Assembly: GCA_963794385.1 (NCBI GenBank)
Contig: CAWCDT010000002.1
Location: 186,001 to 250,000, forward strand
From: Gaiellasilicea sp963794385
GTDB lineage: Bacteria > Actinomycetota > Thermoleophilia > Gaiellales > Gaiellaceae
Length of the DNA: 64,000 nt
Direction of reading: 5' to 3'
Numbering within the stretch: position 1 is the stretch's first letter; each line of letters opens with the position of its first letter. A program made the translations under genes and the position numbers. This document shows, piece by piece, positions 36,232 to 45,307 of the stretch. The notes beneath the pieces are model-generated. The model made no database searches. It saw only the letters and a program-made list of their open reading frames with translations, and was not told where the DNA came from.

Positions 36232-39200
36232 TCAGCGTATTCCTTTCTCGACGGGGCATCGCATCCCGAGGAGCTCGCCCTGCAGGCCGCCGAGCTCGGC
36301 TACGAGGCGCTCGCGCTCACCGACCACGAGGGGGTCTACGGCTCGCTCGAGCTCGCGCACGCGGCCAAGCTCCTCGGCGTCCGCGCGATCACCGGCGCCG
36401 AGGTGACGCTGGACGGCGGTTCTCACGTGACGCTCCTGGTCGAGTCGCCGCAGGGTTACGCGAACCTCTGTCGGCTCCTCACGGCCGCGCACGCGCACAC
36501 ACGGCCGAAGGAAGGGGAATTGTTGTCGCCGGCCCTCGACCCAGGGCTCCTCGCGGAGCTGAACGAGGGGCTCGTCTGCCTCTCCGGCTGCGCCCGGCAG
36601 GGGCTCGGCGTTCGCGACCCGAACGCCGCCGTGACGCTCGCCCGCGCGTTCGGACCGGAGCGCTTCTATGTCGAGCTGCAACGGCCGTTCGAGCGCGGCG
36701 ACGCGCGCCGGAACGTGCTCCTGCGCGACCTCGCCGAGCACGCGGGGGTGCAGACAGTGGTCACCGGCAACGTCCACGCCCACCATCAGCGCCGGACGGC
36801 GCTCCAGGACGTGCTCGTCGCGATCCGCCACCGCGCCTCGCTCGAGTCGTGCGAGGCGGAGCGGCGCGGGAACCGCGAGTGCATCCTGCGCGCGCCGGCG
36901 GAGATGCTCGAGCTCTTTCCGGACGATCGCGACGCCGTCCTGCGCACGGGGGAGGTGGCGGCGCGGCTCGAGTTCGACCTGACCGCGGAGCTCGGCTACC
37001 GCTACCCCGACTTCGCCGACGGGGAGGAGCCGGCGATCCGCCGCCTCGCCCAGGTCTGTGAGGACGCGTTCTCGGAGCGCTACCCGCCAAGTAACAGACT
37101 GTTACTTGGCGCCGCTCGGGCACGGCTCGAGCAGGAGCTCAAGCTGATCGACGTGCTCGGGCTGGCCGGCTTCTTCCTCCTCCACTGGGAGGTGCTCGAG
37201 CTGGCGCGGGAGCTCGCGAACGGGATCCGCGGGCCCGGCTCGCCGCGCCGCTTCTTGCCGCCCGGGCGGGGGCGCGGCTCGTCGGTCGGCTCGATCGTCT
37301 GCTACCTGACCGGCCTCTCGCACGTCGATCCGGTCGCGCAGAACCTCTCGCTCGGCCGCTTCCTGAACCGGGAGCTCGCCTCGGTCCCGGACATCGACCT
37401 CGACTTCCCGCGCGACATCCGGGAGCAGCTGATCGTCGCCGTCACTGAGCGCTACGGCCGCGAGCACGCCTCGCTCGTCGCGAGCTTCTCCACCTACCGC
37501 GCCCGCGGCGCGATTCGCGATGTCGGCAAGGCGCTAGGGCTCCCGTTCGCCGAGCTGGAGCGGCTGGCGCGCGTCTCGGACGGCTGGAACGCGAAGAAGG
37601 TCGCCGACGAGCTCGCGCTCTTGCCCGAGGCGGAGCGGCGGCTGCTCTCCCCGCGCTGGCGTGCGTTCGCGGAGCTGACCAGAGAGATCGCGGGGTTGCC
37701 GCGGCACATCTCGCAGCATCCCGGCGGGATGGTGATCTCGTCGCGTCCCCTCATCGAGCTCGTGCCGGTGCAGCCAGCAGCGATGGCCGGCCGCCAGCTC
37801 TGCCAGTGGGACAAGGACTCGTGCTCCGACGCCGGCTTCCTCAAGATCGACCTGCTGGGGCTGGGAATGCTCTCCGCGGTCGAGGACTGCGTCGAGCAGA
37901 TCGCCGAGGTCTACGGCGAGCCGATCGACCTGACCCGGATCCCACTCGACGACCCGGACGTCTACGCCGAGATCCAGCGCGCCGACACGATCGGCGACTT
38001 CCAGATCGAGAGCCGCGCGCAGATGCAGAGCCTGCTTCGGACGAAGCCGGAGAACCTCGACGACCTGACCGTGCAGGTCGCGCTCGTCCGGCCGGGGCCG
38101 ATCCAGGGCAAGGCCGTTCACCCCTACATCGACGCGCGCGAGCGGCTCCGAGTCGACCCGGGCTACGTGCCCCCGGTCGACCACGAGCTCCTTCGGGAAC
38201 CGCTCCGCGAGACGCACGGCGTCGTCGTCTTCCAGGACCAGGTGCTCGACGTGGCGATGGTGCTCGCCGGCTTCACGATCGGCGAGGCGGAGGGGCTACG
38301 CCGCGCGATGAGCAGGAAGCGGAGTGAGGAGGCGATCGAGGCGTACCGGGAGCGGTTCATCGAGGGCGCTGCGGCGAACGGCGTCGATGCGGAGACGGCC
38401 GACGAGGTCTACGACAAGCTGGCGGGGTTCTCCGGCTTCGGCTTCCCGAAGTCGCACGCGGCCGCCTTCGGCCTCCTGGCCTACCAGTCGGCCTGGCTGC
38501 GCCACCACTATCCCGCGGAGTTCCTCTGCTCGCTCCTCAACGCCCAGCCGATGGGCTTCTACCCGCCCTCTTCGCTCGTTCGGGACGCGCAGAGACGTGG
38601 AGTGGAGGTGCGGCCGCCCGACGTGAACCTGAGCGAGACCCGCTGCACCTGGGACGAGGGCGCCGTGCGCATGGGCCTCAAGTACGTCAAGTCGGTGGGC
38701 GAGGACGACGCGGATGCGCTCGTCGCCGAGCGGGAGGCGAACGGCCCCTACGCGGGCGTCGGCGACCTCGCGCGGCGGGTGCCGCTCGATGCGCGCGAGC
38801 TGGAGGCGCTGCTCCGGAGCGGCGCCTGCGACAGCTGGGGGAAGCGGCGCGACCTGCTCTGGGAGCTCGGCCTCGTCACGCGACCGCAGACGGTGCAGCG
38901 CGAGAGCAAGCAGCTCGCGCTCGAGCTCGACCCGACCGTGGCCACGCCCGAGCTGCCCGACCTGACCGCCTGGGAGCGGATGCTCGCCGACTACGCGACG
39001 ACGAGCGTCTCGGTCGACGTCCATCCGCTGACCCTGCTGCGGCCGCACCTCGCGCCGGAAGTGCTGCCGAGCGACGTCCTGAACGAGTCTCCGCACCGCA
39101 GCCGGGTCGCGTTCGCCGGGATGGCGGTTGCGCGCCAGCGGCCGGCCACGGCGCACGGGATCGTCTTCATGCTGCTCGAGGACGAGCTCGGCCAGGTCAA

Positions 39201-39411
39201 CCTGATCGTCTCGCCCGAGGTGTACGAGCGGAACCGTGCGGTTGTGCGCGGCGAGCCGCTCCTTCTCGTCCGCGGCCGCTTCGAGCGGATCAAGGAGAAC
39301 CGGAACATCGTCGTCGAGACGCTCGAGAGCCTCGGCCCGCTCGCCCGCCGGATCGCGTCCCACGACGTCGGCGCGGCGCTCCCGTCCGCCCACCACTTCG
39401 GGCATCGCTGA
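36205..39411 (+). CDS. dnaE2: Error-prone DNA polymerase DnaE2
   Basis: 1068 residues from TTG, with AGGAGG at 36194-36199. It is the C-family alpha subunit used in SOS mutagenesis with ImuB. The PHP domain starts YVELHCHSAYSFLDGASHPE. The catalytic acids are in SVPDIDLDFPRDI and LKIDLLGLGML, and a C-terminal OB fold follows. Residues 295-302 (PSNRLLLG) are encoded by palindrome copy 5. No LexA box is seen directly upstream; the SOS promoter is 3.4 kb away at imuB. Confidence 0.95.
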   Translation: MGYVELHCHSAYSFLDGASHPEELALQAAELGYEALALTDHEGVYGSLELAHAAKLLGVRAITGAEVTLDGGSHVTLLVESPQGYANLCRLLTAAHAHTRPKEGELLSPALDPGLLAELNEGLVCLSGCARQGLGVRDPNAAVTLARAFGPERFYVELQRPFERGDARRNVLLRDLAEHAGVQTVVTGNVHAHHQRRTALQDVLVAIRHRASLESCEAERRGNRECILRAPAEMLELFPDDRDAVLRTGEVAARLEFDLTAELGYRYPDFADGEEPAIRRLAQVCEDAFSERYPPSNRLLLGAARARLEQELKLIDVLGLAGFFLLHWEVLELARELANGIRGPGSPRRFLPPGRGRGSSVGSIVCYLTGLSHVDPVAQNLSLGRFLNRELASVPDIDLDFPRDIREQLIVAVTERYGREHASLVASFSTYRARGAIRDVGKALGLPFAELERLARVSDGWNAKKVADELALLPEAERRLLSPRWRAFAELTREIAGLPRHISQHPGGMVISSRPLIELVPVQPAAMAGRQLCQWDKDSCSDAGFLKIDLLGLGMLSAVEDCVEQIAEVYGEPIDLTRIPLDDPDVYAEIQRADTIGDFQIESRAQMQSLLRTKPENLDDLTVQVALVRPGPIQGKAVHPYIDARERLRVDPGYVPPVDHELLREPLRETHGVVVFQDQVLDVAMVLAGFTIGEAEGLRRAMSRKRSEEAIEAYRERFIEGAAANGVDAETADEVYDKLAGFSGFGFPKSHAAAFGLLAYQSAWLRHHYPAEFLCSLLNAQPMGFYPPSSLVRDAQRRGVEVRPPDVNLSETRCTWDEGAVRMGLKYVKSVGEDDADALVAEREANGPYAGVGDLARRVPLDARELEALLRSGACDSWGKRRDLLWELGLVTRPQTVQRESKQLALELDPTVATPELPDLTAWERMLADYATTSVSVDVHPLTLLRPHLAPEVLPSDVLNESPHRSRVAFAGMAVARQRPATAHGIVFMLLEDELGQVNLIVSPEVYERNRAVVRGEPLLLVRGRFERIKENRNIVVETLESLGPLARRIASHDVGAALPSAHHFGHR
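37086..37110. repeat. Palindromic repeat copy 5, translated inside dnaE2
   Basis: A perfect 12-bp-arm palindrome around A lies within the dnaE2 frame and is read as PSNRLLLG between SERYP and AARARLEQEL. It introduces AGT, AGA, TTA and CTT codons, which are unusual in this GC-rich gene. The site falls in the loop between the PHP domain and the polymerase palm, where DnaE proteins vary in length, so the insert may be tolerated. Confidence 0.9.
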
Positions 39412-39413
39412 GG

Positions 39414-39632
39414 TCAGAGGAGATCGACGAACTCAGCCGGTGTGAGACCGGCTTGCCGCAGGACCGACGCCAGCGTCCCGCGTGCGAGCTCGGCGTGGAG
39501 AGGGACGATCACGGTCCGTCCGGCCGAGTTGCGGAGCTTGACGTGGCTGCCACGCTGCCTGACTCGGTCGAAGCCTGCATGAGAACGTGCCCGCACGACC
39601 TGCGCGCCGGACACGACGGGGAGTCGCGTCAC
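39414..39632 (-). CDS. hicA: HicA-type mRNA interferase toxin
   Basis: 72 residues from ATG. The dsRBD-like HicA fold is clear: RLPVVSGAQVVRARSHAGFD, RQRGSHVKLRNSAGRTVIVP, then LHAELARGTLASVLRQAGL, with the catalytic His in GSHVKL. Its start overlaps the hicB stop by 4 nt. It is convergent with dnaE2, only 2 bp from its stop. Confidence 0.88.
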   Translation of the reverse strand: MTRLPVVSGAQVVRARSHAGFDRVRQRGSHVKLRNSAGRTVIVPLHAELARGTLASVLRQAGLTPAEFVDLL

Positions 39633-40063
39633 GCAGCGACTTCGACCGACGCGATGATCGGCGGGGCCAGCGTGGGTGGGGCGGGCACGTCCTCGAAGTA
39701 GAGCTCGAGCGCCTCTTTGAGGTTCACGAGCGCGTCGTCGAGCGTCCTACCCTGGCTCGTCACCTCTACCTCGAGGCACCGCGCTACGAACCACGGCGGC
39801 TCGTGACTGACGGCGGCAGTCAGCCTGTGATGCTGGCGAGCGCTCGGCGGTGGGGCTGAGGCCGCGTTCTCGGCGAGCCCGTGAACGAGCGACGAAGCTG
39901 TCGGAGCCGGCCACGACGCGTCGCCCGAGAGCAGCCGCGGCAGCCAGTACGACGTGAAGAAGTCGGCGCCGCTCTTCCCGCGCTCGGTGAGCACGACCTG
40001 GTCGCGAACCCTGCGCAGCACCGGCTCCGGCTCACCGACAAAGAAACGATTGACCGAGCGCAC
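39629..40063 (-). CDS. hicB: HicB-type antitoxin with an unexplained N-terminal extension
   Basis: The last 65 residues are a HicB partial-RNase-H fold (LTAAVSHEPPWFVARCLEVE, TSQGRTLDDALVNLKEALEL). No ATG, GTG or TTG exists where HicB should begin (about 39845). The only in-frame start is GTG 40063, adding about 75 residues (NRFFVGEPEPVLRRVRDQVV...) that I do not recognise. Either the native start was lost or the upstream piece is a fused gene fragment. Order is hicB before hicA. Confidence 0.65.
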   Translation of the reverse strand: MRSVNRFFVGEPEPVLRRVRDQVVLTERGKSGADFFTSYWLPRLLSGDASWPAPTASSLVHGLAENAASAPPPSARQHHRLTAAVSHEPPWFVARCLEVEVTSQGRTLDDALVNLKEALELYFEDVPAPPTLAPPIIASVEVAA

Positions 40064-40089
40064 GTCCTCGTAGCCCTTGCCTCCCGAAC

Positions 40090-41731
40090 GTGGACTCCGC
40101 GCCGGTCTTCGATCGGATCCTCGACGCGGAAGGCGGCCGCTTCGAGCTCTGCCCCGAGCAGCCGTTCGACGGCGAAGCGGCAGTACCGCGACGAGACGAA
40201 CGTGCTCGAGACGACCTTCCGGACGACGACGGCGACGTCCGCGTCACCGACGCGCTGACGCTGCACGACGAGCGGACGCTCGGACCGCTCCGCGAGCTCG
40301 TCAGGGTCGTCGACGGGCTCGAGGGAAGCGTGGAAATGCGCTGGCGCTTCGAGCCCCGCCTCGACTTCGGCCGGCGCTCGCTTCGCACCGGCCGGCGCGG
40401 CGACGCCCGCGTGGCGCTGAACGGGAAAGACGCGCTCGGCCTCTCGAGCTGGGACGCCGGCGACGGCGCGTTCACCGCGACGGGGGGCTCACGGGCGACG
40501 CTGGCGCTGACCCACGCCCACATGGAGCCGCTCGTGCTCCCCAGACGCGCCGATGTGGAGCGGCGCGTCGAGGACACCGCCGCGTTCTGGGCGGACTGGA
40601 CCGGCCGGCTCGTGTACGACGGGCCGTGGCGGGATGCCGTGATTCGCAGCGCGCTTGCGCTCAAGCTGCTCGCCTTCTCGCCCTCCGGCTGCATCGTCGC
40701 CGCCCCGACGACCTCGCTGCCCGAGCAGATCGGTGGCGATCGCAACTGGGATTACCGCTTCGGCTGGCTGCGCGACGGCCTCTATACGCTCCGCGCCCTG
40801 CTCGCGCTCGGCTGCGAGGACGAGGCCCGCGCCTTCTTCTGGTGGCAGATGCACGCGACGCGGATGACCGAGCCCGACCTGCGGCCGCTCTACTGCACCG
40901 ACGGCGGCCTCCGTACCGACGAGCAGGAGTTGGCCCTGCCCGGGTATCGGGGCTCGCGGCCGGTGAGGGACGGCAACGCGGCGGCGACCCAGCTCCAGCT
41001 CGACACCTACGGCTCGCTGCTCGAGGGCGCGTGGCGCTTCTGGTCGAAGACCGGCTCGCTCGGCGCCGCCCGGCCGAAGGAGCTCGCCGCGCTCGCTGAC
41101 TTCGTCGCGTCGGAGTGGCGCCGGCCGGACTGCGGGATCTGGGAATCGCGGGACGAGCCGAAGCACTACGTCCAGTCCAAGGCGATGTGCTGGACCGCAC
41201 TCGACCGGTACAGGCGGCTGGCCGAGGCGGGAGTGGTCCGGGGAAGAGGACGCATGGCGCGCCGCCGCCGACGAGATCCGGGCGTGGATCGAGACCGAAG
41301 GGTGGAACGAACGCCGCCGCGCCTACGTCTGCGAGCCGGCAGCGGACGCGCTCGATGCGAGCCTGCTGACGATCGCCCTCTGTGCCTACACCGACGCCGC
41401 TGACGACCGCTTCGGCAGCACCGTCGACGCAATCAGGCGCAGCCTCGCCCGCGGCCCGTTCCTCTATCGCTTCACGGGCGCCGAGGACAACGAGGGCGCG
41501 TTTCTCACCTGCTCGTTCTGGCTCGTCGACGCCTTGGCGCGCGCGGGCCGTCGCGAGGAGGCGGCCGCCCTGATGGACGAGCTCGTCGCGGCCGCGAACG
41601 ACGTCGGTCTCTACGCCGAGGAGATCGACCCGGAGTCGGGCGAGTTCCTCGGCAACCTGCCGCAGGGGCTCGTCCACCTCGCGCTCGTGAACGCGGCTGT
41701 CTCCTACGCCGGGGCGGAGGACGAGCCGTGA
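40090..41731 (+). CDS. GH15 glucoamylase/trehalase-type glycosidase, 5' truncated and frameshifted
   Basis: The alpha/alpha toroid GH15 core is clear: GGDRNWDYRFGWLRDGLYTL, GNAAATQLQLDTYGSLLEGA, SKAMCWTALDRYRRLAEAG. The expected first 40 residues are missing; homology starts abruptly at CLPNVDSAPVFDRIL (40078). A +1 shift at about 40180 and a -1 shift at about 40230 bracket QYRDETNVLETTFR. Another extra base at about 41240 precedes EDAWRAAADEIRAWI, then the normal end. Probably not functional as it stands. Confidence 0.75.
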
Positions 41732-42201
41732 TCCTCGGCGCGCTCGCGGGCGGGCTCGTGGGCACGGTCGTGCTCACGACGGGAAGCAGGCTGGCCCAGC
41801 ACCTGGGCTGGACGCGGATGGACATCCCACTGCTGCTCGGCACCGTCTTCACCGTGTCCCGCGCCCGCGCGAGCGTGGTCGGCTACGCGATCCACTTCGC
41901 GAACGGGCTCCTCTTCGCGCTCGTCTACGGGCTCGTCTTCGAGGCCACCGGCCGTGCCGGCTGGCTCTTCGGGCTCCTCCTCGGCGCGGTGCACGGCGCC
42001 TTCGCGGGCGGCGCGCTCCTGAACGTGCTCCTGCCGGCGGTCCACCCGCGCATGGGGACCGCGTGGACGGATGCCCGCTCCGCGCCGCTGCTCGAGCCGC
42101 CCGGGTTCCTGCTCTCGAACTACGGGCACGCGACCCTAATTGCGACGTTCGCTCTGCACCTGGCCTACGGCGCGATCGTCGGGCTCTTCGCCTCGCTCTG
42201 A
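41728..42201 (+). CDS. Multi-pass membrane protein of unknown function
   Basis: 157 residues from GTG overlapping the GH15 stop. About four transmembrane helices are visible (for example ILGALAGGLVGTVVLTTGS and WLFGLLLGAVHGAFAGGALL), with a conserved-looking loop FLLSNYGHATLIATFALHLA. No family recognised. Its 3' end overlaps the convergent GH15 gene by 37 bp. Confidence 0.6.
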   Translation: MILGALAGGLVGTVVLTTGSRLAQHLGWTRMDIPLLLGTVFTVSRARASVVGYAIHFANGLLFALVYGLVFEATGRAGWLFGLLLGAVHGAFAGGALLNVLLPAVHPRMGTAWTDARSAPLLEPPGFLLSNYGHATLIATFALHLAYGAIVGLFASL

Positions 42202-43982
42202 GCCGTCAGCGCCCGGTCGAGGGAGAGGGCTGTGTGGAGGAGCCCGATGTGCGAGAACGCCTGCGGGAAGTTGCCGACGAGACGGCGCTCGCCGGGGTCG
42301 TACTCCTCCGAGAGCAGGCCGAGGTCGTTGCGGAGCGCGAGAAGCCGCTCGAACAGCTCCTGCGCCTCCTCGAGCTCGCCGAGCAGGACGAGGTTGTCGA
42401 CGAACCAGAAGGAGCAGAGAAAGAAGACGCCTTCGCCGGGCGGGAGCCCGTCGATCGACTCCGTCTCCTCGTCTTGGCGGTAACGATGGACGAAGCCGTC
42501 CTCCATCAGCTCACGGCGCACCGCATCGAGCGTGCCGCGGACGCGGGGATCGCCGGCCGGCAGGAACCCAACGAGCGGAATCGTCAGGAGGCTCGCGTCG
42601 ACCCGCTTCGAGCCGTACCACCCGACGAACGAGTTCAACTTGGAGTCGAAGCCGCGCTCGATCACCTCGCGGTGGATCTCGTCCCGGACGGCCCGCCAGC
42701 GCTCGGCAGGGCCGTCTCGCCCGAGCTCCTCGATCAGCCGCAGGCCACGGTCGAAGGCGACCCAGGCCATCACCTTCGAGTGCGTGAAATGCCGACGGGG
42801 GCCGCGCACCTCCCAGATCCCGTCGTCGGGCTCGCGCCAGCGCTGCTCGAGATTGCCGAGCAGGTGGCGCACGAGCGCCCACGCCGTGTCGTCTGCGGGG
42901 AGACCGCGCTTGCGCGCCTGATAGAGGACGTCGAGGACCTCTCCGTAGACGTCGAGCTGGAACTGCTCGCTCGCGCCGTTCCCGACCCGCACCGGACGCG
43001 ACTGCTCGTAACCCGTCGAGCCACGGCAGCTCGAGCTCGGTCAGCCTGCGCTCGCCGGCGGGCCCGTACATGATCTGGAGGTCGTCCGGGTCGCCGGCGA
43101 CTGCGCGCAGGAGCCAGTCGCGCCAGGCGCCCGCCTCATCGACGAAGCCGTTCTCGAGCAGCCCGTTCAGCGCGAAGGTGGCGTCGCGCAGCCAGCAGAA
43201 GCGATAGTCCCAGTTGCGCACGCCGCCGATGCCGCTCGGGAAGCGAGGTGGTGGGGGCGGCGACGAGCCCGCCCGTCGGTGAATACGTCATCGCCTTCAG
43301 CACCATCAGCGAGCGAAAGACCGCGTCTGCATAGCGGCCTCCGTAGGTGCAGCTCCGTGAGCCACTCCGTCCAGTAGGCGCACGTGTCGGCGAACGCGTG
43401 CTCGGCGTCGATCGCCCGCGGCGGGTCGCGGTGCGATGGAAACCACGTGAGCACGAACGGCACGCGCTCGCCCGCGCTAACGGTGAGCTCGGCCACGGTG
43501 GTCAGGTTCTCGCCGCGTGCGTCGATCGGAGTGTCGAGGCAGAGCGCGTCCGGCCCCGCGACGGCGAGCCGCCTTCCGTCGTCGAGACGGTGCACCCAGG
43601 GCACGACCGAGCCGTAGTCGAAACGGATGACGAGCTCCATCCGCATCGGCACGGCCCCTTCGATGCCCTCGACGATCCGGACGACGTCGGGGTCGGTCCC
43701 GCGCGGTGGCATGAAGTCGGTGACCCGCACGACGCCGTGCTCGGTATGGAAGTCGAGCTCGTGGACGAGCGAGCGATCGCGGTAGCGGCGCTCGACGCGC
43801 TCGATCGCGCAGTCGGGCGCGAGCAGCCAGCGGCCGTTCCGCTCGTCGCCGAGGAGCGCCGCGAAGCAGGCGCCGGAGTCGAAGCGGGGGAGGCAGAGCC
43901 AGTCGATCGAGCCGTTGCGGCCGACGAGCGCGGCGGTCTGCAGGTCGCCGATGAGCGCGTAGTCCTCGATCTGCATCGTCAT
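42165..43982 (-). CDS. GH15 glucoamylase/trehalase-type glycosidase, three frameshifts
   Basis: Starts ATG 43982: MTMQIEDYALIGDLQTAALV, GSIDWLCLPRFDSGACFAAL. One extra base near 43343-43349 (after TEWLTELH), one near 43231-43237 (after TSLPE) and one near 43008-43013 (after LPWLDG) divide the frame. Between them lie YGGRYADAVFRSLMVLKAMT, VRNWDYRFCWLRDATFALNG and YEQSRPVRVGNGASEQFQLD. Length is 3n once three bases are removed: 604 residues. It likely hydrolyses trehalose or alpha-glucans. Confidence 0.8.
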
Positions 43983-44288
43983 TCCCGGAGGCCGCGTCAG
44001 GTTCGGGAACCGCCTTCGCGCCGCGCGCCCGAACGCCTGCTCGTAGGAGCCCCGCGTCTCCTCGTCGAGGGTGGCGGCGTACGTGTCGCGCAGCTCCTCG
44101 AGGCGGTCGACGACCGCCTCCAGCACGAGCTGGTAATCGCCGTACGCCTCCTCCGCCTCGTCTCGCTCGGCCCGGTCGTAGGCGCGTTCCGCAGCCTCCG
44201 CCTCCTCCAGGAGCTCGGCCTCGTCCTCGGCAAAAAGGTCGAGCTGGCGCCGGACGAGGTCGCCGAACCGGTCGCGGCGGAAGATCAC
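43983..44288 (-). CDS. Acidic helical protein of unknown function, open into the GH15 gene
   Basis: GTG 44288 overlaps the glycosyltransferase stop. The sequence is a Glu/Ala/Arg-rich helical protein (FRRDRFGDLVRRQLDLFAED, EAYGDYQLVLEAVVDRLEEL) ending RRRFPNLTRPPG. It then runs without a stop into MTMQIEDY of the GH15 gene. Dropping one base near 43999 would give a TGA right after FPN. This could be a fusion, or one more single-base insertion. I know similar genes from related actinobacteria only by general pattern. Confidence 0.6.
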
Positions 44289-45286
44289 GTCAGCTCGCGG
44301 TAGAGCTCGAGGTGAGCCTGCGCCGCGGCGTCCCAGGTCAGCTCGGCCCTGGCTCGCAGCGCGCCGGCCCGCGCCTCCGCGAGGGCTCCCTCGTCGTCGA
44401 GCAGCTCGCCGATCGCGGCGGCGAGGCCGTCGACGTCGTCGGGCGCGACAACGCGACCCGCTCCGAAGGCCCGAACCGGCTCGGCGAGGCCGCCCACGTC
44501 GTAGACGACCGCGGGCATCCCGGCGCCGAGCGCGCGCAGCAGCGCCCCGCTCTGGTCGAGCTCGGCCCGGTAGGGAAAGACGGCCAGGGTCGACTCCGCG
44601 AGTGCCCGGTCGATCTCGGCCTCTGAAAGGAAGGCGTGACTGTCGCCCGCGACCCGGAGCTCCGCGCCCGCCACCCGGGCGACGGCCTCCCGCGCATGCT
44701 CGAGTTGCTTGTAGGGGCGCACCAGGCCCAGAGCGAGAACGGTTCGGCCGTCGTCGCGTCGTCCCGGGTCGCTCGGCGAGACGGGATGGGGGATCACCCG
44801 CAGCTTCGCGGCCGGGACGCCGAACGCGGTCAGCGCATCGCGGCCGTTCTCCGAGTGGACGACGATCCGCTCGAAACGCGCGAATGCACGCCGCCAGAGA
44901 CCCGTCTTGGCGGCGGTTCGCCGCGGGAGGAGGTCGTGTGCGGTCAGCACGAGCGGCGCGCGGTGCCGAAGGAGCCGCGCGTCCAGCTCGGGGGCGGCGA
45001 GCCACTGCACGTGGACGACGTCGGCGGCGGTCGCCGCGAGGCGGGCGAGCCCGAGCGGGTGCTCGACGGCCTTCAGCGGCAGCCGCAGCCGGGAGCGCCG
45101 AAAGAGGCGCGACGAAAGCGGGTAGAAGAGCTCCCGGCGCCGGTAACCGTCGGGGGCGGGGACGTCGCCGAAGCGAAATCGGGACGTGACGAGCTCGACC
45201 TCGGCGCCGGCGCGCGCGAGCGCGGCGGCGAGGTCGTGGTCGTACGGCGGCGTGAACGCGGGTGGATCGGCGATGACGACGCGCAT
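44285..45286 (-). CDS. GT4-type glycosyltransferase
   Basis: 333 residues from ATG 45286. GT-B fold: N-terminal VVIADPPAFTPPYDHDLAAA, then VVHVQWLAAPELDAR. The C-terminal nucleotide-sugar domain has ALGLVRPYKQLEHAREAV, AVFPYRAELDQSGALLRALG, the E-x7-E region GMPAVVYDVGGLAEPV. Acceptor unknown. It may add sugars to a lipid or exported glycan. It is divergent from the EEP gene across a 21-bp promoter. Confidence 0.85.
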   Translation of the reverse strand: MRVVIADPPAFTPPYDHDLAAALARAGAEVELVTSRFRFGDVPAPDGYRRRELFYPLSSRLFRRSRLRLPLKAVEHPLGLARLAATAADVVHVQWLAAPELDARLLRHRAPLVLTAHDLLPRRTAAKTGLWRRAFARFERIVVHSENGRDALTAFGVPAAKLRVIPHPVSPSDPGRRDDGRTVLALGLVRPYKQLEHAREAVARVAGAELRVAGDSHAFLSEAEIDRALAESTLAVFPYRAELDQSGALLRALGAGMPAVVYDVGGLAEPVRAFGAGRVVAPDDVDGLAAAIGELLDDEGALAEARAGALRARAELTWDAAAQAHLELYRELT

Positions 45287-45307
45287 CGTTCGTAGGGTAT
45301 TGCGCCC
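45287..45307. promoter_or_regulatory. Bidirectional promoter glycosyltransferase / EEP hydrolase
   Basis: TAGGGTA (45293-45299) gives TAGGGT on + (9 nt before GTG 45308) and TACCCT on - (7 nt before ATG 45286). The two hexamers overlap by five bases in a gap of 21 bp. Confidence 0.6.
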
